In this document: positions 7,934-15,817 of the stretch, one piece after another
Layout of the letters: the number at the start of each line of letters is the position of its first letter
How positions within the stretch are numbered: position 1 is the stretch's first letter
Source of the DNA: an uncultured Clostridia bacterium
GTDB lineage: Bacteria > Bacillota > Clostridia > Christensenellales > Borkfalkiaceae
DNA: 35,342 nt
Assembly: GCA_944368065.1 (NCBI GenBank)
Contig: CALVWV010000018.1
Location: forward strand, 1 to 35,342
Direction: 5' to 3'
Made by a program: the position numbers and the translations under genes
The notes under the pieces: generated by a model
Databases searched by the model: none
What the model saw: the letters and a program-made list of their open reading frames with translations, nothing else
Told to the model about the DNA's origin: nothing

Positions 7934-7962
7934 GCGTGTAAATTATGGAATTGAGGTTTTTA

Positions 7963-8328
7963 ATGGATAAAAAAATTGTAGGTGAACGCTTAAAGGCTTT
8001 ACGGGAAGGCGTACACCTTTCGCAAGCCAAACTTGCAGCTATATTTGACGGTGTTGACCAACCTTCTATCTACCGTTACGAAAAAGGGACAACTTCCCCT
8101 TCTTTTAATGTGCTTATACAGTATGCCGATTATTTCGACGTATCGCTTGACTATATTTTCGGGCGGTGCGAAAAGCCGCAAGGCAGGTTGTACGATTTTC
8201 AACCGAAAGTGTGGAAAGACAACAAACAAATGCAAGACTTGATAGAGATGTGTTTCGATCCGAACTCTCCTGCAAATGCACAGTTGAAAGAAACGCTTTT
8301 ACGCCTTATGGGGGAACAACAGAAATGA
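7963..8328 (+). CDS. XRE-family transcriptional regulator
   Basis: A 121-aa DNA-binding protein with an N-terminal HTH_3 domain (about residues 6-62): KALREGVHLSQAKLAA, then QPSIYRYEKGTTSPSFNVL, then DYFDVSLDYIFGR. The ATG at 7963 is chosen because TTGAGG lies six bases upstream; the earlier in-frame ATG at 7945 almost coincides with the transcription start. Its TGA overlaps the integrase ATG (ATGA), so the two are co-translated. Probably the switch that controls integrase expression and excision, as in many integrative elements (inference). Confidence 0.9.
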   Translation: MDKKIVGERLKALREGVHLSQAKLAAIFDGVDQPSIYRYEKGTTSPSFNVLIQYADYFDVSLDYIFGRCEKPQGRLYDFQPKVWKDNKQMQDLIEMCFDPNSPANAQLKETLLRLMGEQQK

Positions 8329-9818
8329 AAGCAGTAATTTATGCAAGATACAGTTCGGATAATCAGACCGAAGCGTCCATCGAGGGGCAGCTTCGCGAAT
8401 GTATGGAATATGCCGAGCGTACGCGAATTGACGTCATAGGCAATTACATAGACCGTGCTTTGACTGCAAAGACAGATAACCGTCCTGAATTTCAGCGCAT
8501 GATTAAGGACAGCTATAAACATGCCTTCGATATTATTATCGTTTGGAAGTTGGACAGGTTTTCCCGTAACAGATATGACAGCGCTTACTACAAAGCGTTG
8601 CTCAAAAAGAACGGCGTTAAAGTTGTATCCGCAAAAGAAACGATTGCCGAAGGCTCGGAAGGCATATTGCTTGAGGCGGTTTTGGAAGGCTATGCCGAGT
8701 TTTATTCGGCAGAACTTTCCGAAAAGGTTGTGCGCGGTATGACCGAGAATGTACTCAAAGGCAGAAACAACGGCGGACAGGTTACTTTCGGCTATGAGAT
8801 AGATGATGATATGTATTTTCATCCTCATCCTACCACCGCGCCTATCGTTGAAGAAATCTTTACAATGTACGACGACGGAAAAACCATTAAGCAGATAGTT
8901 GATTATTTGGAAGAGAAGAATATCAAAACAATTCGCGGCGGCAAGATGACGATAAATATCGTTCAGCGTATGCTCTCTAACCGCCGTTATATAGGCGAAT
9001 ACAAGTTCAGAGATACGGTTATTCCCGACGGTATTCCTGCGCTCGTCAATAAAGATTTGTTTGAAAGAGTGCAGCAGAAACTCGCCAAGAATAAAAAAGC
9101 GCCGGCAAGACGCAAGGCGGAAGATGATTATCTTTTGACATTAAAACTTTTTTGCGGGAAATGCGGGGCGCATATGTTCGGTGAAAGCGGTATGGGAACT
9201 TCAAAGGTTTATCGCTACTACAAATGCGCTAAAACAAAGAAGGTGCATCTGTGCGATAAAAAGCCCGTCCGCAAGGAATGGATGGAAGATTTAGCCGTAA
9301 AGAAAGCGCTTGAAATACTCAACAACGAAGATTTAATTTCCGTGCTTGTAGAAAGGATATATGCTTTACAAGGGGAAGAAAATCCGAGAATACCAAGATT
9401 AAAGGAACAACTTGCCGATATTGAAAAGCGCATAGGCAATATTATGTCCGCCATTGAGCAAGGCATAATCACCGATACGACAAAGGACAGACTTTCACAA
9501 CTTGAAACGCAAAAGAAAGAGATTGAAATCACCTTGTTACAGGAACGAATTAAAAAGCCCTTCCTCACGAAAGAGCAGATACAATTCGGGATTGAGCGAT
9601 ATAAGAAATTAGATCTGTCCACGCTTGAAGGAAAACGGCGTTTGATTGAAGCTTTTATCAATGCAATCTACGTCTACGACGACAAGATAGTGTTTACCTT
9701 CAATTACAAGGACGGAACGCAGACCGTGTCAATGTCAGAGCTCACTACAATGCCAGCCACGGGCGACAATTCGGATATGAATTGCATTGGTGCACCAAAA
9801 TCCAGCAGAACGAAATAG
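8325..9818 (+). CDS. int: Large serine recombinase (element integrase)
   Basis: A 497-aa site-specific recombinase. The resolvase catalytic domain begins VIYARYSSDNQ, with the nucleophile Ser at 10 or 11, and has KLDRFSRNRYD. A recombinase domain follows (about 160-260), then a zinc ribbon with CGKCGAHMFG and paired cysteines YYKC and LCDKK, a coiled coil (about 355-410) and a C-terminal tail. The ATG at 8325 overlaps the regulator stop; upstream in-frame codons belong to the XRE gene in another frame. The attachment core lies in codons 489-492, so the last residues (SSRTK) are encoded by chromosomal DNA containing a transcription terminator. Confidence 0.94.
   Translation: MKAVIYARYSSDNQTEASIEGQLRECMEYAERTRIDVIGNYIDRALTAKTDNRPEFQRMIKDSYKHAFDIIIVWKLDRFSRNRYDSAYYKALLKKNGVKVVSAKETIAEGSEGILLEAVLEGYAEFYSAELSEKVVRGMTENVLKGRNNGGQVTFGYEIDDDMYFHPHPTTAPIVEEIFTMYDDGKTIKQIVDYLEEKNIKTIRGGKMTINIVQRMLSNRRYIGEYKFRDTVIPDGIPALVNKDLFERVQQKLAKNKKAPARRKAEDDYLLTLKLFCGKCGAHMFGESGMGTSKVYRYYKCAKTKKVHLCDKKPVRKEWMEDLAVKKALEILNNEDLISVLVERIYALQGEENPRIPRLKEQLADIEKRIGNIMSAIEQGIITDTTKDRLSQLETQKKEIEITLLQERIKKPFLTKEQIQFGIERYKKLDLSTLEGKRRLIEAFINAIYVYDDKIVFTFNYKDGTQTVSMSELTTMPATGDNSDMNCIGAPKSSRTK
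9789..9799 (+). repeat. attR core inside the integrase 3' end
   Basis: An exact copy of GGTGCACCAAA, read in frame as Gly-Ala-Pro-Lys near the integrase C-terminus. The DNA on its right is the terminator expected downstream of the interrupted tRNA gene. Confidence 0.75.
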
Positions 9819-9835
9819 TTCGGCTGGATTTTTTT
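9799..9835 (+). terminator. Intrinsic terminator displaced from the tRNA gene
   Basis: Stem AATCCAGC/GCTGGATT with an inner GAAC/GTTC stem separated by one A-G mismatch, then a run of seven T. It starts right after the attR core, as a tRNA terminator would. It overlaps the last codons and stop of the integrase gene, so it now ends integrase transcription. Confidence 0.85.
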
Positions 9836-9908
9836 CTTGCAACTTATACAAGGACTCGAGGGGAGGCGGCAAGTTTACTTGCGCAGGTCGGAAGTCTCTA
9901 CTGACGAC

Positions 9909-9932
9909 AAAACAGCGGCCACCCGCTGTTTT
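9909..9932 (+). terminator. Perfect 10-bp hairpin
   Basis: AAAACAGCGG/CCGCTGTTTT around CCAC. It resembles a terminator with T's inside the stem. It lies between the two tRNA-3'-like copies, in a stretch (9836-10170) with no recognisable gene. Confidence 0.5.
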
Positions 9933-9954
9933 CCGTGCGCGCCGCTCAAGGCGA

Positions 9955-9977
9955 GAGTCCCTGAAAGTGCACCAAAA
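9955..9977 (+). repeat. Second tRNA-3'-like attachment remnant
   Basis: The 22 bases beginning GAGTCCCTGAAAGTGCACCA match positions 7-28 at 21 of 22 places, extending into the tRNA T loop, and end in CCAAAA. No tRNA body precedes it. It looks like the right junction of an earlier insertion at the same tRNA, or a decayed tRNA copy. Confidence 0.6.
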
Positions 9978-9978
9978 A

Positions 9979-10012
9979 AACAGCAGAGCGCTTTAAGCGT
10001 TCTGCTGTTTTT
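9979..10012 (+). terminator. Intrinsic terminator after the remnant attachment site
   Basis: AACAGCAGAGCG pairs with the segment ending TCTGCTGTT (one G-U pair, seven-base loop), followed by six T. It sits directly after the CCA-like sequence, so it may be the tRNA gene's original terminator. The stretch from here to 10170 has no visible gene. Confidence 0.8.
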
Positions 10013-10170
10013 TACTTTTAAACCTACTCAATACCACCCCTTACCAAAAAGCAAGCAGCGCAACGTGCGCATAACAAAACTCAAACTTACTCAATAAACA
10101 ACACCCAGCCAACACTTAGAAAGGCAAACCTTATAACAAGCAGAACTGTACATAAACCTTCAATCCACTA

Positions 10171-10956
10171 CTATTTATAATTTTGAATTAATATCTGTAT
10201 TTCGTACTTCCACTTAAGTATTCCGGTAAGGACGATTAAACTTACTATAAACTTAACATCAGCAGAATATTTAAGTTTTGCAGCATCAATCAAAGACCGC
10301 AACACGTTATCATAGTTATCTTCCGAACACTCGGCACATAAGTACTTACCTTCAGGCAACTCCACCAGATTGTCAATTTGCGAGAATTTTTTACAAACGG
10401 CAAACAAACGCTTTGTATCGCCAGATGAGTAAACGCCCGCCAAATCTTCAAAAATAAAATCTTCTTTTCTGCTTTCTCCGATTTGCGAATAGAAATGCCG
10501 ATGATAATCCCATAAATTATCGATTGTAGGTTGGCTCAATTTATCTGAAAGCAATATTGTACGCTTAGGTAAAGAGCGCACAAACATGTTCTGTTCCGGT
10601 TTTTCTACTATTTTACTTTCATAAAATTCTTTTGCTCGGATAATCCGCAATTTTGCCTCTTGCAATTCAGACAACTTTTTATCGGCGCGCGTCAGAGCAT
10701 CTTCCAAAAATTTTACAATTTCTTCTATATCATTTAAATCAATCAATCTTTTTATTTCTTTAAGAGAAATTTCCATACAGCTTAATGCTCTTATGGTATT
10801 CAGCCGAACAATATCTTTTTCCGTATAATAGCGATATTTAGTCCATTTATCTGTCTGGGACGGATGAACTAAACCAATGCGGTCGTAATAACGCAAAGTT
10901 TCTGTTGTCATATTGACCATTTTTGCCGTTTTGCTAATAGAAAATAATTTTTCCAT
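10171..10956 (-). CDS. MerR-family transcriptional regulator with C-terminal ligand domain
   Basis: A 261-aa regulator. The N-terminal MerR winged helix reads LFSISKTAKMVNMTTETLRY then YDRIGLVHPS (residues about 3-35). A dimerisation coiled coil follows (about 78-115), then a domain of about 140 residues that may be GyrI/BmrR-like and could bind a small molecule. The ATG at 10956 is chosen because the domain starts there; the open frame upstream runs through the divergent promoter. It stops with TAG. It diverges from the lipoprotein gene and most likely controls it through the operator at 10979-10993. The unit is noticeably A+T-rich compared with the glycan genes to the right. Confidence 0.85.
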   Translation of the reverse strand: MEKLFSISKTAKMVNMTTETLRYYDRIGLVHPSQTDKWTKYRYYTEKDIVRLNTIRALSCMEISLKEIKRLIDLNDIEEIVKFLEDALTRADKKLSELQEAKLRIIRAKEFYESKIVEKPEQNMFVRSLPKRTILLSDKLSQPTIDNLWDYHRHFYSQIGESRKEDFIFEDLAGVYSSGDTKRLFAVCKKFSQIDNLVELPEGKYLCAECSEDNYDNVLRSLIDAAKLKYSADVKFIVSLIVLTGILKWKYEIQILIQNYK

Positions 10957-10972
10957 TTTATGATAAATCCCC

Positions 10973-11003
10973 TTGACTTTTGTGTAACACAAAGGTTTAA
11001 GCT
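10973..11003 (+). promoter_or_regulatory. MerR-type promoter and operator
   Basis: TTGACT (10973-10978) and TAAGCT (10998-11003) are separated by 19 bp, the stretched spacer typical of MerR-controlled promoters. Between them lies a perfect dyad TTTGTGT-A-ACACAAA (10979-10993). It drives the lipoprotein gene at 11058. Confidence 0.85.
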
Positions 11004-11057
11004 TATTGTATCGATAAATTAAGCACCAGTCAAATAATTTTAAAAAGGAGATTTTCA

Positions 11058-11717
11058 ATGAAAAAATCAACAACAGTTTTAACGGCAATTATCGGCGCGA
11101 TAGGCATTTCTCTGTTCAGCGGCTGCGGAGGCAAAAATACATTTACCGAAAATAATTATTCATCAGCAGATGCAATAATAAACAGCGTTGTTTTAGACGT
11201 TTCAGACAGAGAAGTCGAGGTTACCCAATCCCAAGACGAGCAAATTCATATCTGTTACTTTGAAAGCGAAAAAGAATACTATAGCATTTCCGAAGCGGAT
11301 GGAATATTAAAAATGTCTGTTGTTTTTAATAAAGATTGGACAGATTATATAGGATTGAAAACGGACATTCAATACCGAAAAATAAAAATTGAAATTCCCG
11401 AAAATTTTATATCGGATTTAAGCATAACAACCACAAACGAAAAAATTAAAGTTACCAACCTCACCGTCAAAGAAAGCATTTCACTTAATTCTGATGGCGG
11501 AAATCTGGAGTTTGAAAACCTCTCCGCAGGAAAATCAATAAGTTTAACCGCCAAAAATTCGGATATAACAGGCTCGGTTTCGGGCGGTTGGGACGATTAT
11601 ACCATTAAAGTAACCATTAAGAAAGGCAAAAGCAATTTAATAAGCAAAGAGGGCAGCGAAAAATTGCTAACCGCAGATTGCAACAACGGCGACATCAATA
11701 TTGACCTTATTAAGTAA
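11058..11717 (+). CDS. Lipoprotein with DUF4097-like beta-helical domain
   Basis: A 219-aa secreted lipoprotein. The signal peptide (MKKSTTVLTAIIGAIGISLF) ends in the lipobox LFSGC with lipidated C23. The rest is repetitive beta-strand sequence (for example SISLNSDGGNLEFENLSAGK and SISLTAKNSDITG), like DUF4097/DUF2807 putative adhesin or envelope-stress domains. GGAG lies about eight bases upstream of the ATG. Its promoter carries a MerR-type operator, so it is probably induced by the ligand of the divergent regulator. Its biochemical function is not known. Confidence 0.8.
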   Translation: MKKSTTVLTAIIGAIGISLFSGCGGKNTFTENNYSSADAIINSVVLDVSDREVEVTQSQDEQIHICYFESEKEYYSISEADGILKMSVVFNKDWTDYIGLKTDIQYRKIKIEIPENFISDLSITTTNEKIKVTNLTVKESISLNSDGGNLEFENLSAGKSISLTAKNSDITGSVSGGWDDYTIKVTIKKGKSNLISKEGSEKLLTADCNNGDINIDLIK

Positions 11718-11750
11718 ATCAACGAGCTTACAGAAAAAAAAATAAATATA

Positions 11751-11766
11751 CCCCCCCCCTTTTTTC
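11751..11766. repeat. C9-T7 homopolymer tract
   Basis: Nine C followed by seven T in the gap after the lipoprotein gene (11718-12021). Non-coding, so not a contingency locus for a protein; perhaps a sequencing or slippage hotspot. Apart from the terminator listed next, nothing else was found in this gap. Confidence 0.5.
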
Positions 11767-11874
11767 GATTATCAATATAAGGTTTTTAACTTTACAATTT
11801 AAAATTTATATTTGCACACACAATCAAAACTGCGCCATTCATGCACGCAACCAATAATCATATTTGTTAATAAA

Positions 11875-11907
11875 TGCGGCGCGGAGCTTTAAATGCTCCG
11901 CGCCGCA
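11875..11907. terminator. Intrinsic terminator between convergent genes
   Basis: A 13-bp G/C-rich stem (GCGGCGCGGAGC with its complement, plus a closing T-A pair), loop TTTAAAT, then CCATTTTT on the plus strand. It separates the lipoprotein gene from the histidine kinase gene, which converge here. Confidence 0.8.
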
Positions 11908-12021
11908 CCATTTTTACGCATTTAAAACCGACTTGATTCAAGAACCACAAACGGCGGCACGCAGACGCACTTGACCTAAGACCGTGATATTCTGCAGGCA
12001 AGCCACTCGCACTAATTTACG

Positions 12022-13017
12022 TCAGGTTAAGGGAAGCCTTACAGTAAACTGTGTGCTGTCTGTACAGGATACCGTAATATCCCCGCCAAGTTTTTGCAAA
12101 ATTTTTTTAACTAACGGCAAACCAAGCCCCGTACCCTTATCTTTGCCCGAACTATCGCTTGTATAAAAGGACTGGAATATAAGCTCTTCTTTTCCCGCCA
12201 GCGAATTTCCCGTGTTTGTTATGCTGAATATCAGCCAATTCTTTTCTTCGGATAGCTTTACCGAAATATTCCCGTTTACGGGCGTATATTTAACCGCATT
12301 GAAAATCAGATTCTGCCATACAAGGTAACACAAATCTCTGTTGGAACGGATATATGTTTCAGGCAATTCCGCATCAAAATTAAGATTATTCTTTGTCCAG
12401 ACTATCTGCAACGAGAGAATGATATTTCTGATTTGCTCGTCTGCGGAAAATAACTGCTGAGTATTTACAAAGTTATCAGAATCCAGCCTTGAAATGGCGA
12501 GCAGTTTTTCGCTTAAGGAGTTTAACCTTTTTGCCTCGTTATTGATATAAGTTGAATATTCCTTGATTTCTTCGGCGGTCAACCCATCCGACTGCAACAA
12601 ATCGCTGTAGCCCAGTATTATGCTGAGCGGAGTTTTGAACTCATGCGAAACGTTTTTAACAAATTCCCTGTTAAGGTATTCGTTGGATTGCAACCTGTCA
12701 ACCATATGATTGAAGTCGTAAGCCAGCTCCGACAGCTCGTCCTTGCCCTTAATGCTTATTTTACTTTCAAGATTGCCGTCCTTTACGTTATTGACCGCCA
12801 ACGAAACAGCTTTCAGCCGCCTGCCCACGAAAATATACAGCAGCAAAGCAAAAAGAATAAGCCCCAGCGCGCCGGAAATCAGCGTTATATGATACGAAAC
12901 GACAGGGTCGGTTACGTTTTGTTTTTGCAATATTAACAAGGCGACGCGCGATATGCCGAATACCAACGCCATAGCCGCACACATCATCAGAAAAATTTTA
13001 AACAGTAATTTCTTCAT
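12022..13017 (-). CDS. Sensor histidine kinase with short extracellular loop
   Basis: A 331-aa kinase. Two helices (about 8-30 and 45-64) enclose only about 14 external residues, so sensing is probably within the membrane or through a partner. HAMP (about 64-116) is followed by the HisKA motif KNVSHEFKTPLS with H125, then an ATPase domain with N box (NLIFNAVKYTP), a degenerate G1 (SITNTGN) and GTGLGL. Its start overlaps the response regulator stop by four bases. The co-transcribed polytopic protein at 13736 could supply the sensing surface (inference). Confidence 0.9.
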   Translation of the reverse strand: MKKLLFKIFLMMCAAMALVFGISRVALLILQKQNVTDPVVSYHITLISGALGLILFALLLYIFVGRRLKAVSLAVNNVKDGNLESKISIKGKDELSELAYDFNHMVDRLQSNEYLNREFVKNVSHEFKTPLSIILGYSDLLQSDGLTAEEIKEYSTYINNEAKRLNSLSEKLLAISRLDSDNFVNTQQLFSADEQIRNIILSLQIVWTKNNLNFDAELPETYIRSNRDLCYLVWQNLIFNAVKYTPVNGNISVKLSEEKNWLIFSITNTGNSLAGKEELIFQSFYTSDSSGKDKGTGLGLPLVKKILQKLGGDITVSCTDSTQFTVRLPLT

Positions 13018-13682
13018 TTCAGTTCCGCCTTATAACCAAGCCCGCGCACAGAAACAATAGCGACGTCGCTTTGCAAAAGTTTTTCACGAAGTTTATTTAT
13101 GTGCACGTCAACCGTCCGTTCCAGACTTTCAGAATCCAAGCCCCACACTTCGTCCAGCAGCTGCGCCCTGGAAAATATGCGCCCCTGCGAAGAAAGAAGG
13201 GTAAACAGCAATAAAAATTCTTTCTTTGTTGTATCCACGGTAATGCCGTTAACTTTTAAAGTTTTTGAAACAAAATCGAGCTGAGTATTTCCCGCTTGTA
13301 TTTTTTGTTTTGAAACCCGACCGTAACGCCGCAGCAACGCCCTTACGCGCAGCTCCAATTCTTCAAAATCCACGGGCTTTGTCATATAATCGTCCGCGCC
13401 GCCTTCAAAACTTTTTCTTTTATCAGCGATAGCGCTCAATGCCGTAAGCATAAGCACAGGCAGGTCGGCATCGGAAGATTTTATCGCCTGCGTAAGCTGA
13501 TTTCCGTCAAGCGCGGGCATCATAACGTCGGCAATAACAAGGTCTACATCCTTTTGCTCCAGCAAAGACAGCGCCTCGTTGCCGTTACCGCATTCATAAA
13601 CAGCAAACCCACGCATTTCAAGATTACGTTTTATAAGTTTTCTGAGCGGAACTTCATCTTCCGCCAATAGAATATGAAACAT
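13014..13682 (-). CDS. OmpR/PhoB-family response regulator
   Basis: A 222-aa regulator. The receiver domain has acidic residues EDE (8-10), phospho-acceptor D52 (VIADVMMP), MLTALS and K in DYMTKPVD. The winged-helix output domain has KKEFLLLFTL, RAQLLDEVWG and VDVHINKLREKL. The start is the ATG at 13682, with AAGGGGAA just upstream; a longer in-frame start at 13715 adds 11 residues foreign to the family. Middle gene of the membrane protein/regulator/kinase operon. Confidence 0.93.
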   Translation of the reverse strand: MFHILLAEDEVPLRKLIKRNLEMRGFAVYECGNGNEALSLLEQKDVDLVIADVMMPALDGNQLTQAIKSSDADLPVLMLTALSAIADKRKSFEGGADDYMTKPVDFEELELRVRALLRRYGRVSKQKIQAGNTQLDFVSKTLKVNGITVDTTKKEFLLLFTLLSSQGRIFSRAQLLDEVWGLDSESLERTVDVHINKLREKLLQSDVAIVSVRGLGYKAELK

Positions 13683-13735
13683 AATCTTCCCCTTAAAATT
13701 ATGAAAGAGGGGCACGCAACCCCTCTTACATTATA

Positions 13736-14437
13736 TCAATTTGCCTTAACGCTGTCAATTTGCTCCGCTTTTACCCATTTGCGGTGCTTAACAAGCCCTA
13801 TCACCACCACTCCGACATAAGCCAAAGTTTTGGGTATCATCAGAATGCCTATTACAGGCAACACATCCGCAAAAAGAACTACAGGTATGTAGAAGCCGAA
13901 AGAAAGAATTACCATAATCGCCATTATAGGATAGCTTTTGTCGTTATTCTTTTTGGCGATAATCAGACAAATTATTATTATGCCTATGCCCATTAAAGCA
14001 AAAGGAATATTTCTTAATATGCCCCAAAGAAGCGAACTTTCATACAAGAACCACTCGTTCTGCGGGAACGCGCAAAGAATAATGCGCAATGCCGTAAGCG
14101 TAAAAAGCGTTATGCGGCTTATAAGCTTTATTTTTTTATCGGGTTGCCAAACGCTTTCAAGAATAAAGTACAGAATGATATAGAACACCGTCATCGTTAT
14201 GGACGTGATTAATTTCCCGAGCCCGAGCGCAAAAGCATTTTCTTCCAGACCTGTTGTAAGCAACGCGTAAACGCGGGGTATTAAGTGGAAAGAGTCCCCC
14301 GACGACAACACCACCGCCATAACGCCGAACATTTTAAAAAATTTGCTTTTGCCTTTTACAATAAGATAGATGCCAACAACAAGCGCAAACACAAGGTAAG
14401 CGGCATCAAACAACAATTCCATTATTCCCTGAACCAT
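13736..14437 (-). CDS. Polytopic membrane protein of unknown function
   Basis: A 233-aa protein with about seven hydrophobic segments (about 5-28, 36-52, 70-95, 105-125, 135-155, 165-185, 190-212) and almost no soluble domain. A good AAAGGAG lies upstream of the ATG. It is the first gene of an operon and the response regulator starts about 50 bases further on. I do not recognise the family. Partnership with a kinase that has almost no external loop suggests it may be a sensory or transport accessory; this is inference only. Confidence 0.7.
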   Translation of the reverse strand: MVQGIMELLFDAAYLVFALVVGIYLIVKGKSKFFKMFGVMAVVLSSGDSFHLIPRVYALLTTGLEENAFALGLGKLITSITMTVFYIILYFILESVWQPDKKIKLISRITLFTLTALRIILCAFPQNEWFLYESSLLWGILRNIPFALMGIGIIIICLIIAKKNNDKSYPIMAIMVILSFGFYIPVVLFADVLPVIGILMIPKTLAYVGVVVIGLVKHRKWVKAEQIDSVKAN

Positions 14438-14560
14438 AAAAAACTCCTTTAAATTTAATTATCTGCATTTTACAATGGTTTTTTTAAGTGAATGTTAACT
14501 TTTAAAAGCTTTCACCGTGCAAAACATAAATTTAAAGTTGTTTTTTTTATTACCGAATAA

Positions 14561-15547
14561 TCAATAAGGCAAATTATTCTGATTTTCTTCCGAAGTATTG
14601 TCTTTTACCGAATTATTACCGGCCACCTCCGTAGGATTGCAAGCATTTACCCTTGCATTTCTTTTAAAAAGAGGTTTATCCTGCGAAGAAAGCCACGCGC
14701 CGACAGCCATAAGCCCCAACGCTATAAAATAGGTATAGTGCGGCAATTCCCTGAAAATTATAAGCGACAGCAACGTACCGATAAAAGGAGCAACTGCATA
14801 GTATGCGCTTGTGCGCGCCGCGCCAAGCATTCTCTGCGCGTAAACGTAGAAAAATATGCTGAGCCCGTACGCCACGAACCCGACGCCGAGAACGGCAAAC
14901 ACGCTCCACAGCACACTGACGCGTTCGCCGATGGCAAGCCCTATTATAAGCGAACCGAGCCCCGAAAATATACCCTTTAAAAGGACTATCTGAAGCGGGT
15001 CTTGGGACGAAATTTTCCTTGTGCAGTTGTTTTCAAAACCCCAGCACACGCACGCGGCGAGAATGAAAAACGAACCGTAAGAAAATTTTAACCCCGATAT
15101 ATCCTCGAACGAAAGCAGCGCACACGACAAAGTTACAAAAAGAATGCCAAACCACAGTCGGGGACTTATTCTTTCTTTGAATACGGCAAGCGCAATAATT
15201 GCAGTGGCAACGATTTCAAAATTATTCAGAAGCGACGCGTTTGCCGCAGTTGTAGATTTAAGCCCGAACAACAGGCATACAGGCGCAGCTATATCCAGAA
15301 GAATCATGCCAAGCACAAACGGAAACTGACTTTTTGTCAATCTTTTTTCCGCAGTCTGAATATGGCATGCCCGCCTGATAAGGGCAATCGCACCCATGCC
15401 TATGCCCGCGCCAAGGTATAAAAAGCCCGCCATAAGCGTCGACGGCATATAGTCAAGCAGCAATTTGGAAAGCGGCGAACTTATAGCATAAAGCGCCGCC
15501 GCAAGAACGGCGAAAAAAATTCCCGTTCCTACCGAAGAGTTCTTCAT
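14561..15547 (-). CDS. EamA/DMT-superfamily transporter
   Basis: A 328-aa inner-membrane permease with ten predicted helices in two five-helix repeats, beginning FFAVLAAALYAISSPLSKLL and with a second repeat at about 150-285. Family hallmarks include the STTAANASLLNNFEIVATA segment and a short charged C-terminal tail. Its ATG overlaps the stop of the CsoR-type repressor gene (ATGA), so the two are translationally coupled. DMT proteins export metabolites, amino acids or sometimes metals; the repressor suggests a metal- or thiol-linked signal. Confidence 0.88.
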   Translation of the reverse strand: MKNSSVGTGIFFAVLAAALYAISSPLSKLLLDYMPSTLMAGFLYLGAGIGMGAIALIRRACHIQTAEKRLTKSQFPFVLGMILLDIAAPVCLLFGLKSTTAANASLLNNFEIVATAIIALAVFKERISPRLWFGILFVTLSCALLSFEDISGLKFSYGSFFILAACVCWGFENNCTRKISSQDPLQIVLLKGIFSGLGSLIIGLAIGERVSVLWSVFAVLGVGFVAYGLSIFFYVYAQRMLGAARTSAYYAVAPFIGTLLSLIIFRELPHYTYFIALGLMAVGAWLSSQDKPLFKRNARVNACNPTEVAGNNSVKDNTSEENQNNLPY

Positions 15548-15807
15548 AAAAGCTTATCTATCGTCTCCGAAAGGCGCTGAACCGCCAGCATATCATCACC
15601 CTTAACAGCATCCACGATGCAGTGGTCAAGATGGTCCTTCAAAATGACTTTGCTTACGTTTGCAATTTCCGCCCTCACTGCTGAAAGCTGAACAAGAACC
15701 TCGCTGCAATCTCTGCCCTCTTCCACCATCTTTTTTACGGCGTTCAGATGCCCCGTCGCCCGCGACAGCCTGTTGATAACGGCTTTTGTATGTTCATGTT
15801 TTTCCAT
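15544..15807 (-). CDS. csoR: CsoR/RcnR-family metal-sensing repressor
   Basis: An 87-aa all-helical DUF156 repressor. It has C34 (GRDCSEVL), H59 (KDHLDHC) and C63, spaced exactly as the Cu(I) ligands of CsoR (C-x24-H-x3-C), rather than the RcnR nickel set or the two-cysteine CstR set. The N-terminus also carries H4 and H6. It sits directly behind a palindromic operator and is coupled to the EamA transporter gene. Copper is the best guess for the signal, although a DMT permease is an unusual target. Confidence 0.88.
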   Translation of the reverse strand: MEKHEHTKAVINRLSRATGHLNAVKKMVEEGRDCSEVLVQLSAVRAEIANVSKVILKDHLDHCIVDAVKGDDMLAVQRLSETIDKLL

Positions 15808-15817
15808 AATGCCTCAC

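Larger units (their letters stand above)
18..9799. mobile_element. Integrative mobilizable element with MobV relaxase and serine integrase
   Basis: About 9.8 kb bounded by the direct repeat GGTGCACCAAA. The left end abuts a tRNA 3' end and the right end lies within the 3' end of a large serine recombinase gene. Inside are a MobV-type relaxase, an oriT-like palindrome, a two-component system with an ABC transporter, an XRE regulator and the integrase. No replication initiator, coupling protein or type IV secretion gene is visible, so transfer would need a helper element in trans. The cargo (sensor, regulator, exporter) is of the sort that often gives peptide-antibiotic or bacteriocin immunity; that role is inferred. 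Confidence 0.8.

Noticed and set aside
8166-8324. Longer start for the serine integrase
   Set aside because: These codons overlap the XRE gene in another frame, and the resolvase domain begins exactly at the ATG at 8325.
9836-9974. A complete second tRNA gene
   Set aside because: Only the 3' end is tRNA-like; no matching 5' acceptor strand (GCACTTT), D arm or anticodon arm can be found upstream.
11751-11766. Phase-variation tract
   Set aside because: The C9-T7 run is outside any gene and not between promoter elements.
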